64,000 nucleotides of DNA from positions 186,001 through 250,000 of the forward strand of contig NZ_SRRT01000007.1 in the NCBI RefSeq assembly GCF_004784475.1, given 5' to 3'. Shown here one piece after another: positions 7,514-15,803 of this stretch; position 1 is the first letter of the stretch; every line of letters begins with the position of its first letter. A program made the translations under genes and the position numbers. Origin of the DNA: Streptomyces bauhiniae (GTDB taxonomy: Bacteria > Actinomycetota > Actinomycetes > Streptomycetales > Streptomycetaceae). The notes under the pieces are model-generated. The model ran no database searches and had not been told where the DNA came from. It worked only from the letters and a program-made list of their open reading frames with translations.

Positions 7514-10327
7514 TTACGGCCGCAGGTTCAGCGTGTCCTTCGTGCTGCCGTCGACCGACTCGGCCGAGAAGGACCAGGGCAGCAGATCGCCGTCGGCCCA
7601 CTTGTCGGTCTGGTCGGTGTAGTGGGCGTTGAAGGCGTGTCCCGAGGCGCCGCTGAGGTTGATCCAGCGGGACTTGTCGAGGTCGGCCAGGTTGACGACC
7701 ATCCGCATGGACGGCACCCACACCACCCCGTAGCCCCCGGCGGCGTTCCAGCCGGTGGCGTTGACCGTGGCCTCGCCGCCGCTGAGCTTCCAGGGGCCGC
7801 GGTTGAGCGCGTACTGGAGCAGCTCCGGGCCCTCGAGGCCGAGGGTCTGGTTCTTGAGGAACAGCCGGTGCAGCCGGCCCCAGCTCCAGGTGTCGATGTC
7901 CTTGCCGAGCTTGGCGGTCAGCTCCCAGCGGGCGTCGATCATGGCGCGGGTGAACAGCTCGTCGCGGTTGTGAGCGGCCGGGCGGTTGCCCGACTTGGGC
8001 GCCTGCCACCACTGGCTGTCCGGCTTGTCCATGAGCGTGCGCACGACCTCGAACCAGCGGTCGCCGCCGTCCGGCTGCGCCTGGTCGGCGTCCCGCTGAC
8101 CGCACTCGCGGACCTTGCTCCGGTCGTCCAGCGGACCGGTGCTGCCCGCGCGCTCCACCCACAGGCACTGGTTCTTGGCGCGCAGCTCCTTGGGGAGCTT
8201 GTCGCCGAAGCCGAGCTTGAGGATGTTGCGCCACACGGCGTTGAAGTAGGCGGCCGCGGCCGAGTCGGCATCCTGGGTGTAGTCCCAGCCCTCCAGCAGC
8301 TTCTGCGCCTTGCGGACCTCGGGGTCGTCCAGGTCCAGCTTGAGCAGCTTGGGCACCAGCAGCTTGGCGATCTCGCTGCTGTTGTCGAGCTGCATCTGGC
8401 GCATGTCGTCGGTGGAGACCTTGCCGCCGTCCTTGATCTTGGACTCGATCAGATCGGCGATGCGCTGGCTGCGGGTGCCGTAGCCCCAGTCGGTGGTCAG
8501 GGTGTACGGGTACGCGTCCTTGTCGACCACGGCCTGGTTGGCGGTGACGATGTAGCCGCGCTTCGGGTTGTACTCGTAGGGCAGCTCGTCCTGGTCCAGG
8601 AAGCCGGTCCAGCGGTACTTGGAGTCCCAGCCCGGCGCGGGCACCGAGCCGTCGTCGCCCGCGGCGCGGGTGGGGATCTTGCCCGGCAGGGTGTAGCCGA
8701 TGTTCTCGGAGTCGGCGTAGATCAGGTTCTGGGACGGCACGTCGAAGAGCGCGGCGGCCTTGCGGAAGCCGGTCCAGTCGGACGCCTTGTCCATGGCGAA
8801 CACCGCGTCCATGGAGGTGCCGGGGTCGAGCGCGGTCCAGCGCAGCGCGATGCCGTAGCCGTCGCCGCGGTCGGGGGCGGCGGTGTCGACGCCGGCCTTG
8901 CGGCCGACCTCCACCAGCTCGTCGTCGCGGTCGGAGAGCAGCGGCATGCCGTCGGCGGTCTGGCGTACGACGATCTTCTTGGACGCGCCCCCGGCGACCT
9001 TGATGGTCTCCTCGCGGGTGCGGAAGGGGCGGACCTTGCCGTCGGAGAGGTAGCCGTCGCCGGAGATCTTCTCCAGGTAGAGGTCGCTGACGTCCACGCC
9101 GGAGTTGGTCATGCCCCAGGCGATCTTGCCGTTGTGGCCGATGACCACACCGGGCATGCCCGCGAAGGTGTAGCCCGCCACGTCGTACTGGCACTTGCTG
9201 GAGATGCTCCGGCAGTGCAGGCCCATCTGGTACCAGACCGAGGGCAGCGAGGCGGAGAGGTGCGGGTCGTTGGCGAGCAGCGGCTTGCCGGTGATGGTGT
9301 GGGCGCCGGAGACGACCCAGGAGTTGGAGCCGATGCCCTGGCCGTTGACGCCGACGGCGGTGGGGAGGTCGTCGAGGACCTTGGTGAGGCCGGTGAGCTG
9401 GCCGGTGAGGCCGGTGCCGGTACCTGCGGTGCCGCCGGTCGTGCCCTGGGTGCCGGTGCCTGTGCCGGTGTTGCCCGTCGTGCCGGTCGAGCCCTGGGAG
9501 CCCGTGCTGGTGCCGGTGCTCGTCCCCGACGGGGCGCCGTCCTGCTGGAAGGTCTTGCTGAGCGCGCTGTACTGGCCCTCGCGCACGATCGGCTTGTTCC
9601 GGTCGTAGGGGTAGTCCGGGTACAGCTCGCGGATCTGCTGCGGGGTCAGGCGGCTGGTCATCAGGGCGCGGTCGGTCTCGTCGCGCATGTTGCCGCGCAG
9701 GTCCCAGGCCATCGCCTTCAGCCACGCGACGGAGTCGACCGGGGTCCACTCGGCGGGCTTGTAGTCGTTGGTGAAGCCGAGGGCCGCGTACTCCAGGGAG
9801 ATGTCCTGGCCGTCCTTGCCCTTGAGGTAGGCGTTGACACCCTTGGCGTACGCCTGGAGGTACTGCTTCGCGGAGGCCGACAGCTTGGTGTCGTACTCCT
9901 GCTTCGCCACCCGGTCCCAGCCCAGGGTGCGCAGGAACGCGTCGTTCTTGACCTGGCTCTTGCCGAACATCTCCGACAGGCGGCCGGAGGTGAGATGGCG
10001 GCGCACGTCCATCTCGTAGAACCGGTCCTGTGCCTGCACGTAGCCCTGGGCCATGAACAGGTCGGCGTCGGAGGAGGCGTAGATCTGCGGGATGCCGTAG
10101 CCGTCGCGCTTGACGTCGACGGGGCCGGAGAGGCCCTCGAGCGTGACCGATCCCTTGGTCTGCGGGAAGGAAGCACGCACCGTGCTGATGGACCAGAACG
10201 CCCCGAAGGCTATGCCTCCGATGAGGGCCAGGACCAGCAGAATCACGACAAGTCGGGCTTTGCGCCCCTTCTTCCTGCCGGACGTGCCGGGCTTGTCACC
10301 CGATGTGGCGGTGGTGTTGGGGGGCAT
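7514..10327 (-). CDS. Membrane-anchored penicillin acylase-family Ntn hydrolase
   Basis: A 937-aa penicillin acylase/cephalosporin or acyl-homoserine-lactone acylase-type protein. After a Lys/Arg-rich start there is one TM/signal-anchor helix (LVVILLVLALIGGIAFGAFW), so the enzyme acts outside the membrane. The alpha part starts LSGPVDVKRDGYGIPQIYA; the conserved self-cleavage site G|SNSW puts the catalytic Ser at residue 334 as the new beta-chain N-terminus. Between them, residues 268-309 form a Gly/Thr/Ser-only stretch in the region normally excised as spacer peptide. The ATG at 10327 is preferred over the upstream 10447 start because the extra 40 residues are atypical. The substrate is unknown. 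Confidence 0.9.
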   Translation of the reverse strand: MPPNTTATSGDKPGTSGRKKGRKARLVVILLVLALIGGIAFGAFWSISTVRASFPQTKGSVTLEGLSGPVDVKRDGYGIPQIYASSDADLFMAQGYVQAQDRFYEMDVRRHLTSGRLSEMFGKSQVKNDAFLRTLGWDRVAKQEYDTKLSASAKQYLQAYAKGVNAYLKGKDGQDISLEYAALGFTNDYKPAEWTPVDSVAWLKAMAWDLRGNMRDETDRALMTSRLTPQQIRELYPDYPYDRNKPIVREGQYSALSKTFQQDGAPSGTSTGTSTGSQGSTGTTGNTGTGTGTQGTTGGTAGTGTGLTGQLTGLTKVLDDLPTAVGVNGQGIGSNSWVVSGAHTITGKPLLANDPHLSASLPSVWYQMGLHCRSISSKCQYDVAGYTFAGMPGVVIGHNGKIAWGMTNSGVDVSDLYLEKISGDGYLSDGKVRPFRTREETIKVAGGASKKIVVRQTADGMPLLSDRDDELVEVGRKAGVDTAAPDRGDGYGIALRWTALDPGTSMDAVFAMDKASDWTGFRKAAALFDVPSQNLIYADSENIGYTLPGKIPTRAAGDDGSVPAPGWDSKYRWTGFLDQDELPYEYNPKRGYIVTANQAVVDKDAYPYTLTTDWGYGTRSQRIADLIESKIKDGGKVSTDDMRQMQLDNSSEIAKLLVPKLLKLDLDDPEVRKAQKLLEGWDYTQDADSAAAAYFNAVWRNILKLGFGDKLPKELRAKNQCLWVERAGSTGPLDDRSKVRECGQRDADQAQPDGGDRWFEVVRTLMDKPDSQWWQAPKSGNRPAAHNRDELFTRAMIDARWELTAKLGKDIDTWSWGRLHRLFLKNQTLGLEGPELLQYALNRGPWKLSGGEATVNATGWNAAGGYGVVWVPSMRMVVNLADLDKSRWINLSGASGHAFNAHYTDQTDKWADGDLLPWSFSAESVDGSTKDTLNLRP

Positions 10328-10596
10328 CGCTGTCCTTGCTGTCCTCACGCGAGCGGCAGGCGGGGCTGTGACTTTGAATGAGCGCTGGAGCAACCATAGG
10401 CGCAGGCCCCGGAACCACTTGACGCGGAGTCGGGAACCAGCGGGCACGGGCGTTCGATCTTGCCAACCCGAGCGTCAAGGAAGCGTCAAGAGTTAGGTAA
10501 GGTAACGAAGTAGTCGGGTGCGGTCCGCCGCCCCTCGGTGTCTTGTGTACGCGAGCCCACGTGCGCCCCCGCGCGGGCCAATGAAGGGATGCGCCG

Positions 10597-12102
10597 CTGA
10601 CTGTCCACCACCTCAACCAGCTCCTGCTCGCCTGCTCGCTCGTCCTCCTGGTCGCGGTCGCGGCCGTGCGGATCTCCTCGCGCAGCGGGCTCCCCACCCT
10701 GCTCGTCTACCTCGGGATCGGTGTCCTCATGGGCTCCGACGGCGTGGGGAACATCCACTTCGACAACGCCGAGATGACCCAGGTCATCGGGTACGCCGCC
10801 CTGGTCGTGATCCTCGCCGAGGGCGGTCTCGGCACGAAGTGGAAGGAAGTGCGGCCGGCCCTGCCGTCCGCCTCGGTGCTGGCGACGGTGGGCGTCGCGG
10901 TGAGCGTCGGCGCGACGGCCGCGGGCGCGCACTATCTGGTCGGGCTGGAGTGGCGGCAGGCGTTCATCGTCGGCGCGGTGGTGTCCTCGACGGACGCGGC
11001 GGCGGTGTTCTCCGTGCTGCGCAAGATCCCGCTCCCCTCGCGGGTGACGGGCACGCTGGAGGCGGAGTCCGGCTTCAACGACGCCCCGGTGGTCATCCTG
11101 GTCGTCGCCTTCTGCCAGGCCGGTCCGGTGGAGCACTGGTACATCCTGCTGGCCGAGATCGTGCTGGAGCTGGCCATCGGCGCCGCCCTGGGTCTCGCGG
11201 TGGGCTTCCTCGGCTCCTGGGGGCTCAAGCACGTCGCCCTGCCGGCCTCCGGTCTCTACCCGATTGCCGTCATGGCCATCGCCGTCACCGCGTACGCGGC
11301 CGGCGCGCTGGCCCACGGCAGTGGCTTCCTCGCCGTCTATCTGGCCTCCATGGTGCTGGGCAACGCCAAGCTGCCGCACTGGCCGGCCACGCGCGGGTTC
11401 GCGGAGGGGCTGGGCTGGATCGCGCAGATCGGCATGTTCGTCCTGCTCGGCCTGCTGGTGACCCCGCACGAGCTGGGCGACGATGTGGTGCCCGCGCTGA
11501 TCATCGGACTGGTGCTGACCATGGCGGCCCGTCCGCTGAGCGTGGTGCTGAGCCTGACCCCGTTCCGGGTGCCATGGCAGGAGCAGGCGCTGATGTCCTG
11601 GGCGGGGCTGCGCGGCGCGGTCCCCATCATCCTGGCCACCATCCCCATGGTGAGCGGGGTCGAGGGCAGCCGCCGGCTGTTCAACATCGTCTTCGTACTG
11701 GTCGTCGTCTACACCCTGATCCAGGGGCCGACCCTGCCTTGGCTGGCCCGTAAGCTGCGGCTCGGCGAGGAGGGCGAGGCGGCCGACCTCGGCATCGAGT
11801 CGGCGCCGCTGGAGCGGCTGCGCGGCCATCTGCTCTCGCTCACCATCCCGGACGACTCCCGGATGCACGGCGTCGAGGTGGGCGAGCTGCGGCTGCCGCC
11901 GGGCGCCGCCGTCACGCTGGTCGTCCGGGACGGCAAGTCGTTCGTACCCTCCCCCACGACCGTGCTGCGACACGGTGACGAGCTGCTGGTGGTCGCCACC
12001 GACCCGGTCCGCGACCAGGCCGAACGCCGGCTGCGCGCGGTCACCCAGGGCGGCAAGCTGGCCGACTGGCTGGGCACCGGCAGTAAGGAGCACCGGCACT
12101 GA
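10597..12102 (+). CDS. Potassium/proton antiporter (CPA1) with C-terminal TrkA_C domain, probable CTG start
   Basis: A 501-aa NhaP/CvrA-type cation:proton antiporter. About 12 TM helices include the ion-site segments SSTDAAAVFS and ESGFNDAPVV. A soluble TrkA_C domain (about residues 400-495) follows. The first TM helix (HHLNQLLLACSLVLLVAVAA) lies upstream of the first in-frame GTG (10666), while an in-frame TGA sits at 10582, so the only start giving a complete TM1 is CTG at 10597, with AAGGGA 8 nt upstream. Homologues as I remember them begin MTVHHLNQLL, matching. It is divergent from the acylase gene. Confidence 0.88.
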   Translation: MTVHHLNQLLLACSLVLLVAVAAVRISSRSGLPTLLVYLGIGVLMGSDGVGNIHFDNAEMTQVIGYAALVVILAEGGLGTKWKEVRPALPSASVLATVGVAVSVGATAAGAHYLVGLEWRQAFIVGAVVSSTDAAAVFSVLRKIPLPSRVTGTLEAESGFNDAPVVILVVAFCQAGPVEHWYILLAEIVLELAIGAALGLAVGFLGSWGLKHVALPASGLYPIAVMAIAVTAYAAGALAHGSGFLAVYLASMVLGNAKLPHWPATRGFAEGLGWIAQIGMFVLLGLLVTPHELGDDVVPALIIGLVLTMAARPLSVVLSLTPFRVPWQEQALMSWAGLRGAVPIILATIPMVSGVEGSRRLFNIVFVLVVVYTLIQGPTLPWLARKLRLGEEGEAADLGIESAPLERLRGHLLSLTIPDDSRMHGVEVGELRLPPGAAVTLVVRDGKSFVPSPTTVLRHGDELLVVATDPVRDQAERRLRAVTQGGKLADWLGTGSKEHRH

Positions 12103-12125
12103 GGGTGCTGGTTCTCACAGGTCCC

Positions 12126-12141
12126 GGCGGCCGGGGCCGCC
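12126..12141 (+). terminator. Possible terminator hairpin
   Basis: GGCGGCC (12126-12132) and GGCCGCC (12135-12141) form a compact GC-only hairpin 24 nt after the antiporter stop. No T-tract. The rest of the 216-nt gap to the MFS gene has no ORF I can support. Confidence 0.4.
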
Positions 12142-12318
12142 TGTACGATCAAAGCATCTGATCGAACCAACTCTGTCCGATTCGTCTGACGCAGAGCTGG
12201 CGCGACCGTATGGCGGCCGGACCCTTCCACCGGTATCTACCGCAGTTCCGCGCGCAAGAGGACGGCTCTCGGTGCCCCCCGCACGGGCGCGCTACCAGGC
12301 GGAAGAGAGGCACGGGCC

Positions 12319-13605
12319 GTGGCATCCACGGTCACCACCGAGCGGTCGGCGCGTCCGGGTTACGGGCAATTGCTGCGCACGAAGGGCGCGTGGACCTTCC
12401 TGGTCCCCGGCTTCGCGGCACGTCAGCCGTTCGCCATGCTCACCATCTCCATCGTGCTGCTGGTGCGGCACACCACCGGCTCGTACGGCGCCGCCGGTGC
12501 CGCCGCGGCCGTCACCGGGGTCTCCATGGCCCTGTTCGCGCCGTACAGCGGCCGTCTCGCGGACCGGTACGGCCAGCGGGCGGTACTGATGCCCGGTGTC
12601 GTCCTGCACACGGCGGCGGGGCTCACCCTGACGGCGCTCGCGCTGGCGCACGCCCCTCTGTGGGCGCTGTTCGCGGCGGCGGTGCCGACCGGCGCCTCGG
12701 TCCCCCAGGTCGGCCCGATGGTCCGGGCCCGCTGGGGCACGCGGCTGAAGGGATCGCCGCTGATGAGCACGGCGGCGGCCTTCGAGTCGGTCACCGACGA
12801 GCTGACCTTCGTCGTCGGCCCGCTGCTGGCGACCGCGCTGTGCACCGCCATCACCCCGTCTGCGGGACTGGTCACGGAGGCCGCGCTGACCCTGATCGGC
12901 GGCCTGCTGTTCGCCGCCCAGCGGGGTACGCAGCCGCCGGTGCCGCCGCGCGGTGAGGACACGGAGGACGCCGTCCACGCGCGCGTGTCCGCCCTCCGGG
13001 TGCCCGGCGTACGGGTGCTGATCGTGACGTTCCTCGGCATCGGCGCCGTCTTCGGCGGGATGCAGGTCTCGCTGGCCGCGTTCACCGAGTCCATCGGGGA
13101 GCCCGGTCTGAACGGCGTCCTCTATGGCGTCTTCGCCGCCGGAAACATGCTCTCCGGGGTGATCTGCGGCGCGGTCGCCTGGAAGTCGTCGCCCCGGCGC
13201 CGACTGATGGTCGGGTACACGGCGCTCGCGCTGACCACCTCCGCGCTGTGGACGGTGCACTCGGTGCCGCTGCTGGCCGGTCTGGGCCTGCTGGTCGGCA
13301 TGTGCATCGCGCCCGCCCTGATCACGGGGTACACCCTGGTCGAGGACCTGGTGCCGGCGGGCGCCCGGACCGAGGCGTTCACCTGGCTGACGGGCGCGGT
13401 GGCGCTGGGCCAGGCGGCCGCCGTCACGGTCGCGGGACAATGGGAGGACCGGCTGTGGGACGGCGCCGGGTTCCTGGTCCCGATGGCCGCGACCGTACCG
13501 GCGCTGGCGACGATTCTCGCCCTGCGTTCCCTGCTGGTGGCGCGGGCCCGGAACCGTACCGTGGCGCGTGGCGTCGGTCACCGCGAGCCGGTCACGGTGG
13601 ACTGA
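12319..13605 (+). CDS. MFS transporter (12-TM exporter)
   Basis: A 428-aa major facilitator protein. The MFS loop 2-3 motif is recognisable as SGRLADRYGQRAVL (residues about 78-91), with two six-helix halves separated by a charged central loop (GTQPPVPPRGEDTEDAVHAR). The start is GTG at 12319 preceded by GGAAGAGAGG. The substrate is not predictable; proteins of this type are usually annotated as drug or metabolite exporters. It stands alone, between the antiporter and the FmdB gene. Confidence 0.85.
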   Translation: MASTVTTERSARPGYGQLLRTKGAWTFLVPGFAARQPFAMLTISIVLLVRHTTGSYGAAGAAAAVTGVSMALFAPYSGRLADRYGQRAVLMPGVVLHTAAGLTLTALALAHAPLWALFAAAVPTGASVPQVGPMVRARWGTRLKGSPLMSTAAAFESVTDELTFVVGPLLATALCTAITPSAGLVTEAALTLIGGLLFAAQRGTQPPVPPRGEDTEDAVHARVSALRVPGVRVLIVTFLGIGAVFGGMQVSLAAFTESIGEPGLNGVLYGVFAAGNMLSGVICGAVAWKSSPRRRLMVGYTALALTTSALWTVHSVPLLAGLGLLVGMCIAPALITGYTLVEDLVPAGARTEAFTWLTGAVALGQAAAVTVAGQWEDRLWDGAGFLVPMAATVPALATILALRSLLVARARNRTVARGVGHREPVTVD

Positions 13606-13635
13606 TCCACGGGAATGCGTCACTATGGAGCATCG

Positions 13636-13662
13636 TTAGCACTCATTGAGTGAGAGTGCCAG
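13636..13662 (+). promoter_or_regulatory. CIRCE-like HrcA operator
   Basis: TTAGCACTC (13636-13644), 9-nt spacer, GAGTGCCAG (13654-13662). The consensus is TTAGCACTC-N9-GAGTGCTAA; the left arm is identical and the right arm matches 7 of 9. The CTGGCACTC arm variant is, from memory, the one found before Streptomyces groES, read here from the other strand. It overlaps the ribosome-binding site of the FmdB gene, so HrcA binding would block transcription or early elongation. Confidence 0.8.
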
Positions 13663-13672
13663 GAGGAAGACA

Positions 13673-13984
13673 GTGCCGACCTACCAGTACCAGTGCAAGG
13701 ACTGCGGCGAGGGCCTCGAGGCGGTGCAGAAGTTCACCGACGACGCCCTGACCGAGTGCCCCAACTGCGGTGGCCCCTTGAAGAAGGTGTTCTCTGCCGT
13801 CGGCATTGTCTTCAAGGGCTCCGGCTTCTACCGCAATGATTCGCGCGGTGCGTCGTCGAGCAGCAGCCCGGCCGCGAAGTCGTCTTCGTCGTCATCGGAC
13901 TCGAAGTCCTCGTCTTCGTCGTCGTCCTCCTCATCCTCGTCGTCGTCTTCTTCGACGTCGTCCTCGGCCGGCTCCGCCGCCTGA
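13673..13984 (+). CDS. FmdB-family zinc ribbon protein with poly-Ser tail
   Basis: A 103-aa small protein. The N-terminal zinc ribbon has two CxxC knuckles, CKDC (residues about 8-11) and CPNC (about 31-34), followed by GSGFYRND, the typical end of the FmdB domain. The remaining about 45 residues are almost only Ser with a few Ala/Lys, encoded by TCG/TCC/TCT runs. The start is GTG at 13673, 5 nt after AGGAGGAAG. The gene sits behind a CIRCE element, implying heat-shock control by HrcA. FmdB function is not established; the name comes from a formamidase-linked regulator. Confidence 0.9.
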   Translation: MPTYQYQCKDCGEGLEAVQKFTDDALTECPNCGGPLKKVFSAVGIVFKGSGFYRNDSRGASSSSSPAAKSSSSSSDSKSSSSSSSSSSSSSSSSTSSSAGSAA

Positions 13985-14001
13985 GAACCCCGCTTTCCCT
14001 G

Positions 14002-14027
14002 ACCCTGCCGTCAGCCGACGGCGGGGT
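14002..14027 (+). terminator. Intrinsic terminator after the FmdB gene
   Basis: 11-bp stem (14002-14012 with 14017-14027, one G-U pair) and an AGCC loop, followed by CTT. It is 17 nt past the stop codon. Confidence 0.75.
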
Positions 14028-14092
14028 CTTCGGCGTGCGTGCGCGCGGGTGATCCTGGTGGCCTCTTTCGGGGGCCCGTTAGGGTGCTGGGC

Positions 14093-14926
14093 ATGGCGAA
14101 CGCAGAGATCGGCGTAATCGGCGGCTCGGGTTTCTACTCGTTCCTGGACGACGTGACCGAGGTCCAGGTGGACACCCCCTACGGGGCGCCCTCCGACTCC
14201 GTCTTCGTGGGCGAGGTCGCGGGTCGCCGGGTGGCCTTCCTGCCCCGGCACGGGCGCGGGCACCACCTTCCGCCGCACCGCATCAACTACCGGGCCAACC
14301 TGTGGGCGCTGCGTTCGCTGGGCGTCCGGCAGGTCCTCGGACCGTGCGCGGTGGGCGGGCTGCGGCCGGAGTACGGGCCGGGCACGCTGCTGGTGCCGGA
14401 CCAGATGGTCGACCGCACCAAGACACGCCAGCAGACCTTTTTCGACGGGCTCCCGCTGCCGGACGGCACAGTGCCCAACGTGGTGCATGTGTCGCTGGCC
14501 GACCCCTACTGCCCGACCGGGCGGAGCGTCGCGCTGAAGGCGGCCCGTGGGCGGGACTGGACCCCGGTCGACGGCGGCACGCTGGTCGTGGTGGAGGGGC
14601 CGCGCTTCTCCACCCGCGCCGAGTCGCTGTGGCACCAGGCGCAGGGGTGGTCGGTGGTCGGGATGACCGGGCATCCGGAGGCGGCCCTCGCCCGTGAGCT
14701 GGAGCTCTGCTACACCTCGCTCACCCTGGTCACCGATCTCGACGCGGGCGCGGAGACGGGTGAGGGGGTGTCCCACGACGAGGTGCTGCGGGTGTTCGCG
14801 GCGAATGTGGACCGGCTGCGGGGGGTGCTGTTCGACGTGGTGGCGGGGTTGCCGGGCACCGGGGAGCGGGACTGTTTGTGTGTGGGGGCGCTTGGCGGGA
14901 TGGAGCCGGGGATTCCGTTGCCGTAG
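14093..14926 (+). CDS. mtnP: S-methyl-5'-thioadenosine phosphorylase (PNP/MTAP family)
   Basis: A 277-aa nucleoside phosphorylase. It cleaves methylthioadenosine (or a related purine nucleoside) with phosphate, for methionine salvage. Family features: IGVIGGSGFYSFLDD start, FLPRHGRGHHLPPHRINYRANLWAL in the phosphate-site region, VVVEGPRFSTRAESL, GMTGHPEAALARELELCYTS and the base-site VTDLDAG. MTAP versus PNP specificity is inferred from MTGHPEAxLA and the TDxD pattern. The ATG at 14093 (MANAEIGVIGG) is chosen over upstream GTGs because it sits at the family start. Confidence 0.88.
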   Translation: MANAEIGVIGGSGFYSFLDDVTEVQVDTPYGAPSDSVFVGEVAGRRVAFLPRHGRGHHLPPHRINYRANLWALRSLGVRQVLGPCAVGGLRPEYGPGTLLVPDQMVDRTKTRQQTFFDGLPLPDGTVPNVVHVSLADPYCPTGRSVALKAARGRDWTPVDGGTLVVVEGPRFSTRAESLWHQAQGWSVVGMTGHPEAALARELELCYTSLTLVTDLDAGAETGEGVSHDEVLRVFAANVDRLRGVLFDVVAGLPGTGERDCLCVGALGGMEPGIPLP

Positions 14927-15068
14927 CTGTGTTGGGCGGGGCTGCCTTCTCGTTCGGGTGACGGAGTTTTCCACAACCGGTGGGTAGTCCACGGGCTCCG
15001 GCGGGGTTCGGCAGGACGGGTCATCGTGGGGATCGCACAGCGTTCCCTCGTCACAGGTGGTGATCCCG

Positions 15069-15662
15069 ATGTCCGTGAACCCGAACACCGTCCCCGCTCC
15101 CGCTTTCCGTGTGCCACGCCCGCTGGGGACCGATGCCCCGGCGACCCGTGAGGTCCCCTTCTTCCCACCCCTGCGCGTACGAGGGGGTGGCGGACCTGCC
15201 GGCCGGCTGGCGCGGTACCGGGGCCGGGCGGTCGCCGCGGGGCTTGCGGTGACGGCGGCTGCGCTGGTCGCGGCCGGGCCCCGCTCCCCTGGCGGCGGCA
15301 CTCCGTCCGCCGAGCGGCCCCGAGGGCATCCGGCCGCCGATCCGGTACGGGGGCACGGGCCGGGTGAGCTGGTGCGGGCGCCGGTGCGGATCGCGGATGC
15401 GGCCACGGTGCGGCTGCTGCGGCCCGGTGACCGGGTGGACGTGGTCGCGGCGGAGGAGCGGTCGGCGTCGGGGGGTGGCGGGTCGGCGCGGGTGCTGGCG
15501 CGGGGGGCGCGGGTGGTCCGGCTGCCGGAGCCTCTTGAGCGCGTCTCGGGTGAGGGAAGCGTCACTGAGGGGGCGCTGGTCGTGCTGGCGGTTCCTCGTG
15601 CGACGGCTGCTCGGCTGGTGGGGGCGAATCCCATGGCCAGGCTGGCGGTGACGCTGTGGTGA
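15069..15662 (+). CDS. SAF-domain protein (RcpC/CpaB-like pilus assembly family)
   Basis: About 197 aa. After a proline-rich cytoplasmic start there is one hydrophobic segment (AVAAGLAVTAAALVAAG), then a SAF/RcpC-like domain with ELVRAPVRIADAATVRLLRPGDRVDVVAA and a C-terminal VLAVPRATAARLVGANPMARLAVTLW. CpaB/RcpC proteins act in Flp pilus assembly, but no tad locus is in view; in Streptomyces this protein usually stands alone. GTG starts at 15057 and 15060 are possible alternatives to ATG 15069. Confidence 0.75.
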   Translation: MSVNPNTVPAPAFRVPRPLGTDAPATREVPFFPPLRVRGGGGPAGRLARYRGRAVAAGLAVTAAALVAAGPRSPGGGTPSAERPRGHPAADPVRGHGPGELVRAPVRIADAATVRLLRPGDRVDVVAAEERSASGGGGSARVLARGARVVRLPEPLERVSGEGSVTEGALVVLAVPRATAARLVGANPMARLAVTLW

Positions 15663-15698
15663 GCCTTGTCGGGAACATTTCCGGAAGCGTGCGGTCAA

Positions 15699-15716
15699 GT
15701 CGCTCGATCGAGCGAC
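15699..15716. promoter_or_regulatory. 18-bp perfect palindrome upstream of mscL
   Basis: GTCGCTCGATCGAGCGAC is a perfect spacer-less dyad (9+9), 36 nt after the SAF-protein stop and 87 nt before the mscL start. It may be an operator or a terminator for the upstream gene; the lack of a loop favours a protein site. Confidence 0.5.
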
Positions 15717-15803
15717 GGGATTGGACAGGGTGGCCGCACCTTGACGTAGGTTGCGGAGCGCTCTGTTCCCCAGCCTGTGTACATGACGAGGAGACTCACC
15801 GAG

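Noticed and set aside
7487..10381. 964-aa plus-strand frame opposite the penicillin acylase
   Set aside because: Composition is Val/Gly/Leu-biased with no motif; the minus strand carries the real acylase with catalytic Ser.
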